From Thermoplasmata archaeon (GTDB lineage: Archaea > Thermoplasmatota > Thermoplasmata > Thermoplasmatales > GCA-001856825), in contig JAJYUV010000011.1 in the NCBI GenBank assembly GCA_021792355.1, forward strand, positions 1 through 46,631: a stretch of DNA of 46,631 bases, written 5' to 3'. The notes under the pieces were generated by a model. The model worked only from the letters and a program-made list of their open reading frames with translations, had not been told where the DNA came from and did no database searches. The stretch's first letter is position 1. The number at the start of each line of letters is the position of its first letter. Shown one piece after another: positions 23,601-31,657 of the stretch. The position numbers and the translations under genes were made by a program.

Positions 23601-26226
23601 CATTTTCGTTAGAGCTTTCACCGATTTTGAGCATGAAGGTAAAGGGAAGTATCAGGAAAATCACAATCCCAACATTCAGTTGATTTTCGATACTGAAACA
23701 ACGACAGACCAATATCAGAATTTGCTGTTTGGGTCTTGCCTTGTCAGGACTAAAATTAGTTCTGGTTTTAAAGGGGAATGGTATCTATTCTATGGTAATA
23801 TCTCGGAAGAGAACAGAAAAACCATTGAACAGTACGGCAAAGAACACAACATCAATGTGATGAGTGTTAGGGGTTTCGTTGATGATATTTTCTATCATTA
23901 CGCTTACAGAATAAGAGCAGAGGTCATCGGCTTCAACTTGCCCTTTGACGTATCCAGATTGGCTATCGGATATGGAATATCTCGCAAAGCGAGAGACGGA
24001 TTCTCGTTCAAGCTGTCAGAGTATGCGAAGAAGCCGAGAATCAGGATACAGTCAATAGACCAGAAGAGGACTTTCATATCTTTCCTGAGAGCGTTGCAAA
24101 AGAAGAGCGACAGGAAATTCAGGCATTATTCAGGATATTTCGTAGACCTAAAGACACTGACATTTGCTCTAACTGACAAGTCTCATACATTAGATTCTGC
24201 ATGCAATGACTTTAACGTTTCAAGAAAAACACATCCCGAAGAGCATGGAAAAATAACAGAGAAATACATAGACTACAACATAAATGACGTGAAAATAACT
24301 AGCGAATTGTACCAATCGGCTTTAGTAAGATACAAAATGTTCAACTTACCAGATTCTGTTAACAAGCTCTATTCACCCGCATCAATTGGCAAGGCTTATC
24401 TGAGGAAAATGGGAATACATCCCTTCACACAAATGAATCCTGATTTCCCTAAGGAGATTTTGGGATATGTTATGTCTGCTTACTATGGCGGTAGAGCAGA
24501 GGTACGGATAAAAGACAGAGCTATCCCAATTACCAACCTTGATTTTACGTCAATGTATCCAACCGTTTACACTCTTTTAGGACTGGATAGATTCCTCAAG
24601 GCAAAGGACATTGGATACAAGCACGACAAAGAGGGGGTAGCTCAGTTCATTGGAAATCTCAGAATTGAAGATTTACGTAACAGGGATACGTGGCAAAGAG
24701 AGGAAATGCACTCAATCGTCCTGATAAAACCTAATGACGACCTATTCCCGATAAGAGCTGAGTATTCAAGGGAAGACAAGAACATAGGAATGAATTATCT
24801 TGTTTCAAGCAAACCGTTTTGGTATTCTATTCAGGACGTTATAGCTTCTTTTATGCTGACTGGCAAGGTTCCCGAAATTGTTGATGCAATTACTTTCTAT
24901 TCAGAGGGAATTCAAGAAGGATTAAAGGACGTTGAAATATCTGGAATCACAGTCAAAAGCGATGATGACTTTATCAAGAGGATAATAGAGGAACGAATCA
25001 GAGTCAAGAAGTCCAATAGTCCACAGAGAGACCAGATTCAGTTGATATTGAAGATAATTGCAAATGCCACTTCTTACGGCATATACATAGAAGAAAATCA
25101 GGAATCGTTAAAGAAGCCACAAGAGATATCCGTTTATTCCTCAGACCAGTTTGCCATTAAATCAGACAAAATCGAAAAACAAGGAGAACACTTCAACCCC
25201 ATTGTAGCAGTCTTATTGACGAGTTCAGCCAGATTGATTCTTTCAATGGCTGAACGTTTGGCAGTAAAAAATGACGGATACACAGCATACATGGACACAG
25301 ATTCGATGTTCGTCAAACCCGATAGGGTCAGGGAAATACAGGAATTTTTCAGACAACTCAATCCCTATTCCACTGAAACAGAGATGTTCAAGATTGAAGA
25401 AGACGATGAGGGAAGACCTCTGGATAAAGTCCTATTTTACGGAATTTCGGCTAAAAGATATTGCCTTTACAAAATGGAAAATGATGAGATTAACATAAAG
25501 AAATATTCCACTCATGGCTTGGGTCATCTTTTGAAAATAAATGGTGAACAGACATGGAAAGATATCCTGAGTAAGAAATTTGATGATTATGCTGATAAAA
25601 TAGCCGTATCCCAGATAACAATAACCAAGCCGTCAATCCTCAATCGTTTTAAGGCAATGAATGATAATAGGCCTCTTGATAAAAAGATAAAGCCATTCAA
25701 TTTCATGCTCGTTGGGTCTGATGTCAACGGGACTATCCCTTCTTTGCCTTACAGAAAAGACATTTCAGAAATCCAATACAGCAAATTTATAGACTACAGG
25801 ACTGGTAAATCATCTCACGAATTACCTTTGCCTTCAAACTACTACTGGAAATCCATTCAAGACGTGCTTATTCGATACGTCAGGCACAATGACCATAAAT
25901 TCGATTACGTAGAAGGCATAGCACAGAGGAAACACATCGTTGTCGATAGGATAAGATACATAGGCAAGGAATCAAACAACATTGACGAATCAATGGTCTT
26001 TGGATTGGATGAGGACTCATATCTCGAATACAACAATCTCAAGGAATTCTATGATTGGGTATTATCACTCAGGCCTAAGGACGTGAGGGATAGAGGGATA
26101 TCGGAAAGAGGCTTGAGGAATTTCAAGCAGAAAATAAGGCAAGGGAAGGGTCTTAAGAACAGCTCAAAGATAGCTAGAACATTGAATGAAATGTACAAAT
26201 CTAAGAAACAAGAGCCCAGAATTTAA
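23593..26226 (+). CDS. polB: Casposon family B DNA polymerase
   Basis: An 877-residue polymerase. The exonuclease has IFDTETT (Exo I, D33/E35), GFNLPFD (Exo II, N115/D119) and YNIND (Exo III, Y228/D232). The linker YYGGRAE (297-303) follows. The palm has DFTSMYPT (motif A, D317), ILKIIANATSYG (motif B, K487 to G496) and YMDTDSMF (motif C, D568/D570), then KRYCLYK (KxY). All catalytic residues are present, so both synthesis and proofreading look intact. It would copy the element, as in Polinton-like self-synthesising transposons. Its last 60 codons lie inside the right TIR. The start overlaps the HNH gene by 8 bp. Confidence 0.95.
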   Translation: MTDIFVRAFTDFEHEGKGKYQENHNPNIQLIFDTETTTDQYQNLLFGSCLVRTKISSGFKGEWYLFYGNISEENRKTIEQYGKEHNINVMSVRGFVDDIFYHYAYRIRAEVIGFNLPFDVSRLAIGYGISRKARDGFSFKLSEYAKKPRIRIQSIDQKRTFISFLRALQKKSDRKFRHYSGYFVDLKTLTFALTDKSHTLDSACNDFNVSRKTHPEEHGKITEKYIDYNINDVKITSELYQSALVRYKMFNLPDSVNKLYSPASIGKAYLRKMGIHPFTQMNPDFPKEILGYVMSAYYGGRAEVRIKDRAIPITNLDFTSMYPTVYTLLGLDRFLKAKDIGYKHDKEGVAQFIGNLRIEDLRNRDTWQREEMHSIVLIKPNDDLFPIRAEYSREDKNIGMNYLVSSKPFWYSIQDVIASFMLTGKVPEIVDAITFYSEGIQEGLKDVEISGITVKSDDDFIKRIIEERIRVKKSNSPQRDQIQLILKIIANATSYGIYIEENQESLKKPQEISVYSSDQFAIKSDKIEKQGEHFNPIVAVLLTSSARLILSMAERLAVKNDGYTAYMDTDSMFVKPDRVREIQEFFRQLNPYSTETEMFKIEEDDEGRPLDKVLFYGISAKRYCLYKMENDEINIKKYSTHGLGHLLKINGEQTWKDILSKKFDDYADKIAVSQITITKPSILNRFKAMNDNRPLDKKIKPFNFMLVGSDVNGTIPSLPYRKDISEIQYSKFIDYRTGKSSHELPLPSNYYWKSIQDVLIRYVRHNDHKFDYVEGIAQRKHIVVDRIRYIGKESNNIDESMVFGLDEDSYLEYNNLKEFYDWVLSLRPKDVRDRGISERGLRNFKQKIRQGKGLKNSSKIARTLNEMYKSKKQEPRI

Positions 26227-26280
26227 TATTTGTAGTATCAGATAATAAAGCGGCACGTTTTTCGGTCTTGTCTATATCCC
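26044..26280 (-). repeat. Casposon right terminal inverted repeat (237 bp)
   Basis: An exact reverse complement of 15141-15377. Positions 26044-26226 are coding (last 60 codons and stop of polB); only the outer 54 bp are non-coding. The terminus reads GGGATATAGAC inward on the minus strand. The right boundary is set by the adjoining 16-bp target duplication. Confidence 0.95.
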
Positions 26281-26296
26281 CCAAAACCAAGTGGGG
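26281..26296 (+). repeat. Casposon target-site duplication, right copy (tRNA 3' end)
   Basis: An exact copy of 15125-15140. It overlaps the last four acceptor-stem bases (26293-26296) and discriminator (26292) of tRNA-Pro and continues 11 bp downstream of the gene. Insertion at a tRNA 3' end with a long duplication matches known archaeal casposon target choice. Confidence 0.93.
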
Positions 26297-26364
26297 CTGC
26301 CCGGATTTGGACCGGGGTCTCAGGCTCCCAAAGCCCGTAGGATACCAAGCTACCCCACAGCCCC
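26292..26364 (-). tRNA. tRNA-Pro (anticodon TGG)
   Basis: A full cloverleaf can be drawn on the minus strand: acceptor GGGGCTG/CAGCCCC, D stem GGGT/ATCC with loop AGCTTGGT, anticodon stem CGGGC/GCCTG with loop TTTGGGA (anticodon TGG), variable AGAC, and T stem CCCGG/CCGGG with loop TCCAAAT, then discriminator A. CCA is not encoded and there is no intron. The casposon lies immediately downstream of its 3' end and the gene itself is intact. GATATTAA about 25-30 nt upstream (near 26388-26395) may be its TATA box. Confidence 0.95.
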
Positions 26365-26540
26365 TTGCGACCTCATTTTTACTCGGTTAATATCCCTTTT
26401 CCTCGAAATTGCTGCTTCACTTGCCATAATCATGGCATAGAAGGTTTGCGTCTTGGTTTCAACCCCCTTTTCGATCGCAGTTCTACTGTATCAAGTCTTT
26501 CAGCCATTAAAATTATCTACTAATTGTCTCTTCTACAACC

Positions 26541-26975
26541 ATGAACTGTGAGTTGTGTGGAAGGGTCATAGACCGGTATCATGAAGTTATCATAGATGGA
26601 GTGACTATGAAGGTCTGTCATGACTGTGCAAAGTACGGGAAGGAGATCACAAGGAAGCCTGCCCCCGTACAAAGAGAACCCGCCCAACACATCGTTCAAA
26701 GCAGCAACTTCGTTCACGTATCCCCACCACCCCCCGCAAAGAGGAAAACTTCCGCAAGTGTGGAAGATTCTGATGAACCGATCCTAGACTTTGGGAAAAC
26801 GATAAAGAAGAGGAGGGAAGAAATGGGTCTCTCGCAAGAGGAGCTTGCCAACAAGCTTCAAGAAAAGAAAAACCTGATAGCCAAGATCGAAAGGGAAGAG
26901 ATAAAGCCTGACAAGCAGACGGCTAGAAAGATAGAGAAAATTATGGGTGTACGAATTCTAGAAAAGGTCCAGTGA
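26541..26975 (+). CDS. mbf1: Multiprotein bridging factor 1 (archaeal MBF1)
   Basis: A 144-residue protein with the standard archaeal MBF1 layout: a zinc ribbon (C3, C6, C26, C29), a flexible proline-rich linker (SPPPPAKRK) and a Cro/CI-type HTH (FGKTIKKRREEMGLSQEELANKL...). In eukaryotes MBF1 bridges activators and TBP; in archaea it is linked to translation and stress. It lies between tRNA-Pro and the convergent lysS, as a single-gene unit. The ATG at 26541 has no SD; the AT-rich ATTAAAATT is about 25-30 nt upstream. Confidence 0.93.
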   Translation: MNCELCGRVIDRYHEVIIDGVTMKVCHDCAKYGKEITRKPAPVQREPAQHIVQSSNFVHVSPPPPAKRKTSASVEDSDEPILDFGKTIKKRREEMGLSQEELANKLQEKKNLIAKIEREEIKPDKQTARKIEKIMGVRILEKVQ

Positions 26976-26994
26976 ATTCTGAAACAGTTTACAT

Positions 26995-28482
26995 CTAACG
27001 CTTCCCTGAATCATCCTGCGGAAGCTTCTTCATTGGAGGGAAAAGAATGACCTCCTTTATTGATGTCTGGTTGGTGAATATCATCGCAGGTCTATCGATT
27101 GATATTCCAATCCCGGCAGTAGGTGGCATGCCATATTCTATTGCCTCAATGAATTCTTCGTCAAACGGTGGAGCTTCCTCGTCTCCCTTATTCCTTTCCT
27201 TTTCCTGTTCCTCAAACATCTTCCTTTGATAGATGGGATCTGTGAGTTCAGAATAAGAATTGGCTATCTCCATTCTCCCTGCATACAGTTCGAACCTCTC
27301 CGCAAGCTTCGGATTTCCTCTCTTGACCTTCGTAAGCGGACACATGTACGTTGGAAAGTCAAGAATAAAAGTTGGCTGAAAAGTCTTCTCCTTCAGGTAT
27401 TTGTCGAAAAGCGAGTCCGCAACATGGTATCGATCCGGATGTTTCAGTGCTAGTTTTTCAGAGTCGTTTATTGTGAAAGCATCCTCATCTGACATAGATG
27501 AAACGTCAATGCCTGTCATCTTCTTCAACTCGTCTACCCAGAACATCCTTTTGAATGGCGGAGTGAAGTCTATCGTCTCACCCCTATATTCTATCTTAAG
27601 GCTCCCGAACGTCTTTAATGTAAACGAGCTCAGCATGTCTTCCATCATTTTCATGAAGACTTCATAGTCGCTGTATGCCTCGTAATATTCTATCTGAGTG
27701 AATTCTGGATTGTGAGTTGTGTCTGCATCCTCGTTCCTGAAGTCTTTAGATACTTCGTAGACTCTTTCTGCTCCCCCGATAATCAACCTTTTCAGGTAGA
27801 GTTCATCAGATATTCGCAGGAACATTAGTTTGTCATCCAGAGTGTGGTAAGTCGTTGTGAATGGCTTTGCGTTTGCTCCTCCATAAAGGTCCTGGAGTAT
27901 GGGGGTTTCCACTTCAATTGCTCCCCTCATATCAAGAGTACTCCTGACGTGCGTCATGAATTTTGCCCTGATCTCGAACGTTCTCAGGACCTCCTGGTTC
28001 ATCATTAAGTCCAGGTGTCTCGACCTGTATCTTGTTTCTGTGTCGGTCAGCCCCTGCCATTTGTTTGGCAGGGTTCTCAGCGTCTTGGATAGCATCGTAA
28101 TCTCCCTCGCTCCCACGCTGATCTCACCTCTCTTGCTTTTCATGACCACCCCTCTTATTCCGAGGGTGTCTCCTATCGAGGAGTTCGTCAATACAAGCAG
28201 TGATTTCTGGTCGAGTTCATTGTTCCTGATCAGAGCCTGTATTCTTCCGGTCCTGTCCTGGATATCAATGAAGGTTATTCCACCCATCTGTCTCATCTGC
28301 ATCGCCCTTCCGGCAATGCTGACATCCCTCCCCTCCAGGTCGGAAAACCCATCCTTTATCTCTTTAGCGTGGTGGGTTACGCTGTAGGTATATGGGTACG
28401 GTTCTATCCCTGCTCTTCTGAGGACGTTTATGCTCTCCAACTTTGCACTGTCGATTGAAGTTATGTTATCACAACTCCCCAA
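26995..28482 (-). CDS. lysS: Lysyl-tRNA synthetase, class II
   Basis: A 495-residue class II synthetase that charges tRNA-Lys. The N-terminal OB-fold anticodon-binding domain (VSIAGRAMQMRQMGGITFIDIQD) is followed by motif 1 (near RAKFMTHVRS), motif 2 (FRNEDADTTHNPEFTQIEYYEAY) and motif 3 (GIGISIDRPAMIF...ILFPPMK). Length and motifs are those of the bacterial-type class II LysRS found in Thermoplasmata, whereas many other archaea use the unrelated class I enzyme. Start ATG at 28482. It converges on MBF1 with 19 bp between stops. Confidence 0.97.
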   Translation of the reverse strand: MGSCDNITSIDSAKLESINVLRRAGIEPYPYTYSVTHHAKEIKDGFSDLEGRDVSIAGRAMQMRQMGGITFIDIQDRTGRIQALIRNNELDQKSLLVLTNSSIGDTLGIRGVVMKSKRGEISVGAREITMLSKTLRTLPNKWQGLTDTETRYRSRHLDLMMNQEVLRTFEIRAKFMTHVRSTLDMRGAIEVETPILQDLYGGANAKPFTTTYHTLDDKLMFLRISDELYLKRLIIGGAERVYEVSKDFRNEDADTTHNPEFTQIEYYEAYSDYEVFMKMMEDMLSSFTLKTFGSLKIEYRGETIDFTPPFKRMFWVDELKKMTGIDVSSMSDEDAFTINDSEKLALKHPDRYHVADSLFDKYLKEKTFQPTFILDFPTYMCPLTKVKRGNPKLAERFELYAGRMEIANSYSELTDPIYQRKMFEEQEKERNKGDEEAPPFDEEFIEAIEYGMPPTAGIGISIDRPAMIFTNQTSIKEVILFPPMKKLPQDDSGKR

Positions 28483-28554
28483 ATCATATAAACAGACTCT
28501 TCTCCTCGTAGAATTTCTATGTTCGAGCCTTAATTAACAGGTAGTTCTCACTCA

Positions 28555-29145
28555 TCACTTGAGGGACCTGGCCCTTATGAGAGCCCTCAAAGGGACCCCT
28601 TCGATTTCATCCTTCGTGGTTTTGTTTGTCAGAACCACAACCAGGATAGGATTTCCCTTTTCTTTCCTAACTGCATTTACGGCCCTTGAGATAGTATCTC
28701 CGGTACTCACCACGTCATCGACAATAACGACGTTCTTGCCAGAGATGTTTGCATAGTTGCTGGAAAATGTCCCCTCTCCCTTGGTTGTTATGGACCTGTA
28801 TATCCCGAGCTCTGTCCCCAGAATGTCGGAAATAAAAGTGGCGTAAGGTATTCCGTTAATCGTTATACCCACTACCGTGTCTACGTCCTTTTCCAGTCTC
28901 TGCGTCTCTTCCTCGATTATGTCTGCCATGATCTCAGCGATGTTGTATATGCGATTTGAGTACACTCCAACACTTCTCCACCCTATCTTGACATCCTCTG
29001 GAGCCTTCTCTATTTTTGACTCACCGCTGAGTAACCATATTATTGTGTTAAGGGAAAGGTGCATCTCCGTTGCTATGTCCTTGTCGTTCATTCCCTTCTG
29101 TTTTAGCTGTTTTGCAATCTCTGCCAGTTCTTCTATACTCTTCAT
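28555..29145 (-). CDS. gfcR: GfcR-type transcriptional regulator (HTH plus orotate-phosphoribosyltransferase-like domain)
   Basis: A 196-residue protein. Residues 1-45 are a HTH (KQKGMNDKDIATEMHLSLNTIIWLLSG), and the remainder is a type I phosphoribosyltransferase fold with the PRPP motif VVIVDDVVSTGDTIS at about 139-153. This is the archaeal PyrE-like GfcR family, which in haloarchaea controls sugar-metabolism genes rather than making UMP. The target genes here are not known. It is upstream of lysS on the same strand with 72 bp between. The start ATG at 29145 is followed by a K-S-I-E-E helix typical of the family. Confidence 0.9.
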   Translation of the reverse strand: MKSIEELAEIAKQLKQKGMNDKDIATEMHLSLNTIIWLLSGESKIEKAPEDVKIGWRSVGVYSNRIYNIAEIMADIIEEETQRLEKDVDTVVGITINGIPYATFISDILGTELGIYRSITTKGEGTFSSNYANISGKNVVIVDDVVSTGDTISRAVNAVRKEKGNPILVVVLTNKTTKDEIEGVPLRALIRARSLK

Positions 29146-29445
29146 TTATTATCACCATTCAGCACTCATAGGGGTCATCACAGCCTTAGCTCAGCTGACC
29201 CTCTTATCATCACTATTTCTAATATGCAATGGCAATATAAACTCTTTTTCGAGACAAGAACGCAAGACTGTCTCCTATTTATTGGAAAATCTGGTTATAT
29301 CCTAAGCTAAACTATAGACCTTGCTAGCCAATTGTCACAGTGGGCAAATTCTGAATACAGGTGAGTCTTGCCATTGTTGCAACGTAGATATGCAAATTAA
29401 GATCTAATGTAAAAAACTAAAAGCACGGAGGCTATGCTATGAACA
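29146..29445. other. Intergenic region between divergent gfcR and a surface-protein gene
   Basis: A 300-bp gap with promoters for both sides. I see AT-rich TATA-like blocks but no tRNA, no long dyad and no plausible ORF. AGCTCAGCTGACC near 29189-29201 contains a short CAGCTG palindrome only. Confidence 0.5.
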
Positions 29446-29967
29446 ATGGTCTCGTCAGCAAACCCAAGCGGAACGACTAGAAGGAGAACCCAATTCAATT
29501 CTATTGTGATTGTGTTGATAGTATGCCTAGTTTCGGCATCAGTCCTTTCTGCAGTTTTCTACCACGATTACGAAAGTGTGCTGGCATCAGAACCCCACTA
29601 CGCATATCCGAAGTACTACGTACAAGCACTCAACACTTCTTTGTTAAGTGGACCACTCGAAAATGGAAGTATAATTGGAATTCCAGTAAATCTGTCATGG
29701 CCAGCGCATGTCTACGGTCCTCTGTCTTATGACGGCCCTATATACTTCTTTATACTTTGGACTACCCATAACTATCCTTCTCGATTTTCAAACGTAATTT
29801 CAGATGACCGTAATTGGAGCATCTACTTCGTAGGACCCGTGAACAACACAACTATATCGCTTTCTCTTCCGCCAGGTAGTTACCTCTTCTGCGTTGCGTT
29901 TCTATCATCCAGTCCTGTAAAAGGAGTGGCACACATCAACGTTGATTACAGCTATTTCTCGCCATGA
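29446..29967 (+). CDS. Membrane-anchored extracellular protein (173 aa)
   Basis: A short basic N-terminus (TTRRRTQ) precedes one hydrophobic helix (FNSIVIVLIVCLVSASVLSAV), and the rest is a single outer domain with many aromatic residues and N-x-S/T sequons (NTS, NGS, NLS, NWS, NNT). It looks like a type II-anchored or signal-peptide surface protein of the kind common in wall-less Thermoplasmata. No family is recognised. It is a stand-alone gene with no SD. Confidence 0.55.
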   Translation: MVSSANPSGTTRRRTQFNSIVIVLIVCLVSASVLSAVFYHDYESVLASEPHYAYPKYYVQALNTSLLSGPLENGSIIGIPVNLSWPAHVYGPLSYDGPIYFFILWTTHNYPSRFSNVISDDRNWSIYFVGPVNNTTISLSLPPGSYLFCVAFLSSSPVKGVAHINVDYSYFSP

Positions 29968-30064
29968 CTCTTTTATAGAGTATAACAAAGATGTTTCTTC
30001 ATTTTTATGCGATGTAAAATATCAAAAAATACTACCAGTTGTTGAAAAGAACTGTCAACCTGGA

Positions 30065-30086
30065 GTTCTAATTATATCTTTAGAAC
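30065..30086. promoter_or_regulatory. Inverted repeat around a TATA-like core
   Basis: GTTCTAA (30065-30071) and TTAGAAC (30080-30086) are perfect 7-bp arms around TTATATCT. The site lies about 140-160 bp upstream of nnrD in a 256-bp gene-free gap (29968-30223), so it may control an unannotated upstream start or be coincidental. Confidence 0.3.
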
Positions 30087-30223
30087 GACATTAATGTGAC
30101 CAACACTTACACAAGAGAAGGTTATATGAGCCACCTAGTCCAATATAACACAGCTCTAGTGGGAAAAAATGAGGGTAAAAGAGAAAACACACAGGTAAAA
30201 TATGAGCGAATGATACTAAGTAC

Positions 30224-31636
30224 GTGCACACCGTTCTGGACTCTAAGATATTGGATGTGAACGCAGAAGCATCGGGTGTGAGAATGGAGGAGTTGATGGA
30301 CAATGCGGGAAGAGCAGTTGCCAAACTAGTAGAATCTCTCAAACCAAGAAATACGTTGGTAATCTGCGGAAGCGGGAACAACGGTGGCGACGGTTATACT
30401 GCTGCTTCCTTGCTTCTAAAGGAGGGATTTCAAGTCGAATGTTTTCCTGTCGTTAATCCAGAGAGCGATCTCTGCAGGAAGAAATATGAGGAATACAGGA
30501 GACATAGGGGGAGGGTTGTACGTTCTGTCAGAAAAGGGAGATATGATATGATCGTTGATGCACTTCTGGGCGTTGGGATTTCGGGACCTCCAAGGGAACC
30601 ATACGATTCGGCCATAGATATGATCAATGAGTATGGTGCGACCATAGTTTCTGTAGACGTTCCATCAGGATTTCCATCTGATCACCACGTCAAGCCACAA
30701 TTTACCGTAACTATGCAATTCAAAAAGGAGGGGATGAATAAGTCCAACAGTGGAAATATTGTGGTTGCAGATGTCGGTTTTCCGCATGATGTGATAGATA
30801 TGATAGGACCGGGGGACCTGATGGCATTTCCAAGATCTTCGAAGGATTCTCATAAGGGAGACAATGGGATATGCGTACTGGTTGGCGGAAGCAAGAGTTA
30901 TTTTGGCGCACCACTCTATATGGCGGAATCAGCTTTACGAATGGGACCGGATCTTGTCAACTTGTTCACTCCCTCCGTCATTCACGATTACGTTGCATCC
31001 AACTGTCAGGGCATAATACTCAAGAAATCAGGAATCACAGACATAGAGTTCAATTACGAGCTCATGAAGATGCTGAAGGAGAGAGCAGACTCCCTTGCAA
31101 TAGGACCCGGTATATCCAAGAGCCAGTTCGCACTTGATGAGGCATTGAAGATTATCGACTTTACTATTTCTGTCAAGAAGAACATAGTGATAGACGCAGA
31201 CGCCCTTGAAGCTTCCCGATCCATAGATGATTTCAAGGGACTTGCGGTGCTCACTCCTCACAGGGGTGAATTCAGGTCCACATTCGGACTAGATCCGACT
31301 GAGGAGAATGCGAAGAGAGTAGCAAGGAATATCAATGCCATTTTGTTTGTAAAAGGGGAGATAGACCTTGTCACTGATGGTGAAATTCTCAAGAAGAACA
31401 GGTCTTTCCATCACCAGAGCATGACCAGGGGAGGTACAGGAGATCTAGTTACTGGAGCGGTCGCTGGACTTCTCTCCAGAAAGGTGGATCCACTGCATTC
31501 TGCTTTTCTCGCCTCCTACGTAATTGGTCAGGCCGGTCTAAATGCATTCAAGAAAATGGGAGACGGTTACATGACTTCCGACATTGTTGATATTATCCCA
31601 GAAGTTCTGATTTCGAAAGGTAAACAAAATTCTTAA
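30224..31636 (+). CDS. nnrD: Bifunctional NAD(P)HX epimerase / ADP-dependent NAD(P)HX dehydratase
   Basis: A 470-residue metabolite-repair enzyme that restores hydrated NADH/NADPH. The N-terminal YjeF_N epimerase domain (about 1-205) has VICGSGNNGGDGYTAA and IVDALLGVGISG. The C-terminal carbohydrate-kinase-like domain has VLVGGSKSYFGAP, AIGPG and TRGGTGDLVTGAVAGLL, the nucleotide-binding and catalytic signature. The start is GTG at 30224 with a TAAAATATG box about 20-25 nt upstream, so it is probably leaderless. It begins a dense co-directional block reaching tldE: the CBS protein follows after 21 bp. Confidence 0.95.
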   Translation: MHTVLDSKILDVNAEASGVRMEELMDNAGRAVAKLVESLKPRNTLVICGSGNNGGDGYTAASLLLKEGFQVECFPVVNPESDLCRKKYEEYRRHRGRVVRSVRKGRYDMIVDALLGVGISGPPREPYDSAIDMINEYGATIVSVDVPSGFPSDHHVKPQFTVTMQFKKEGMNKSNSGNIVVADVGFPHDVIDMIGPGDLMAFPRSSKDSHKGDNGICVLVGGSKSYFGAPLYMAESALRMGPDLVNLFTPSVIHDYVASNCQGIILKKSGITDIEFNYELMKMLKERADSLAIGPGISKSQFALDEALKIIDFTISVKKNIVIDADALEASRSIDDFKGLAVLTPHRGEFRSTFGLDPTEENAKRVARNINAILFVKGEIDLVTDGEILKKNRSFHHQSMTRGGTGDLVTGAVAGLLSRKVDPLHSAFLASYVIGQAGLNAFKKMGDGYMTSDIVDIIPEVLISKGKQNS

Positions 31637-31657
31637 CCAAGCTATCAATTTGTAATC

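Larger units (their letters stand above)
15141..26280. mobile_element. Casposon: Cas1-encoding, polymerase-bearing transposon (11,140 bp)
   Basis: The element has perfect 237-bp terminal inverted repeats and a perfect 16-bp target-site duplication. It encodes Cas1, family B DNA polymerase, HNH nuclease and HTH proteins, which together define casposons, the transposons proposed as the source of the CRISPR adaptation module. Two divergent operons start at a central promoter (21812-22010). The left operon is wHTH, cas1, a 486-aa unknown and a Type IIG-like restriction-modification gene. The right operon is RHH-zinc, zinc ribbon, a 224-aa protein, HNH and polB. The element is visibly AT-richer than its flanks. 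The Cas1-HTH fusion, PolB, HNH and tRNA-Pro target recall the Aciduliprofundum/Methanosarcina-type (family 2) casposons, but family needs a phylogeny. Confidence 0.95.

Noticed and set aside
27899..28387. Plus-strand 162-codon frame opposite lysS
   Set aside because: Antisense of conserved synthetase sequence with no independent support.
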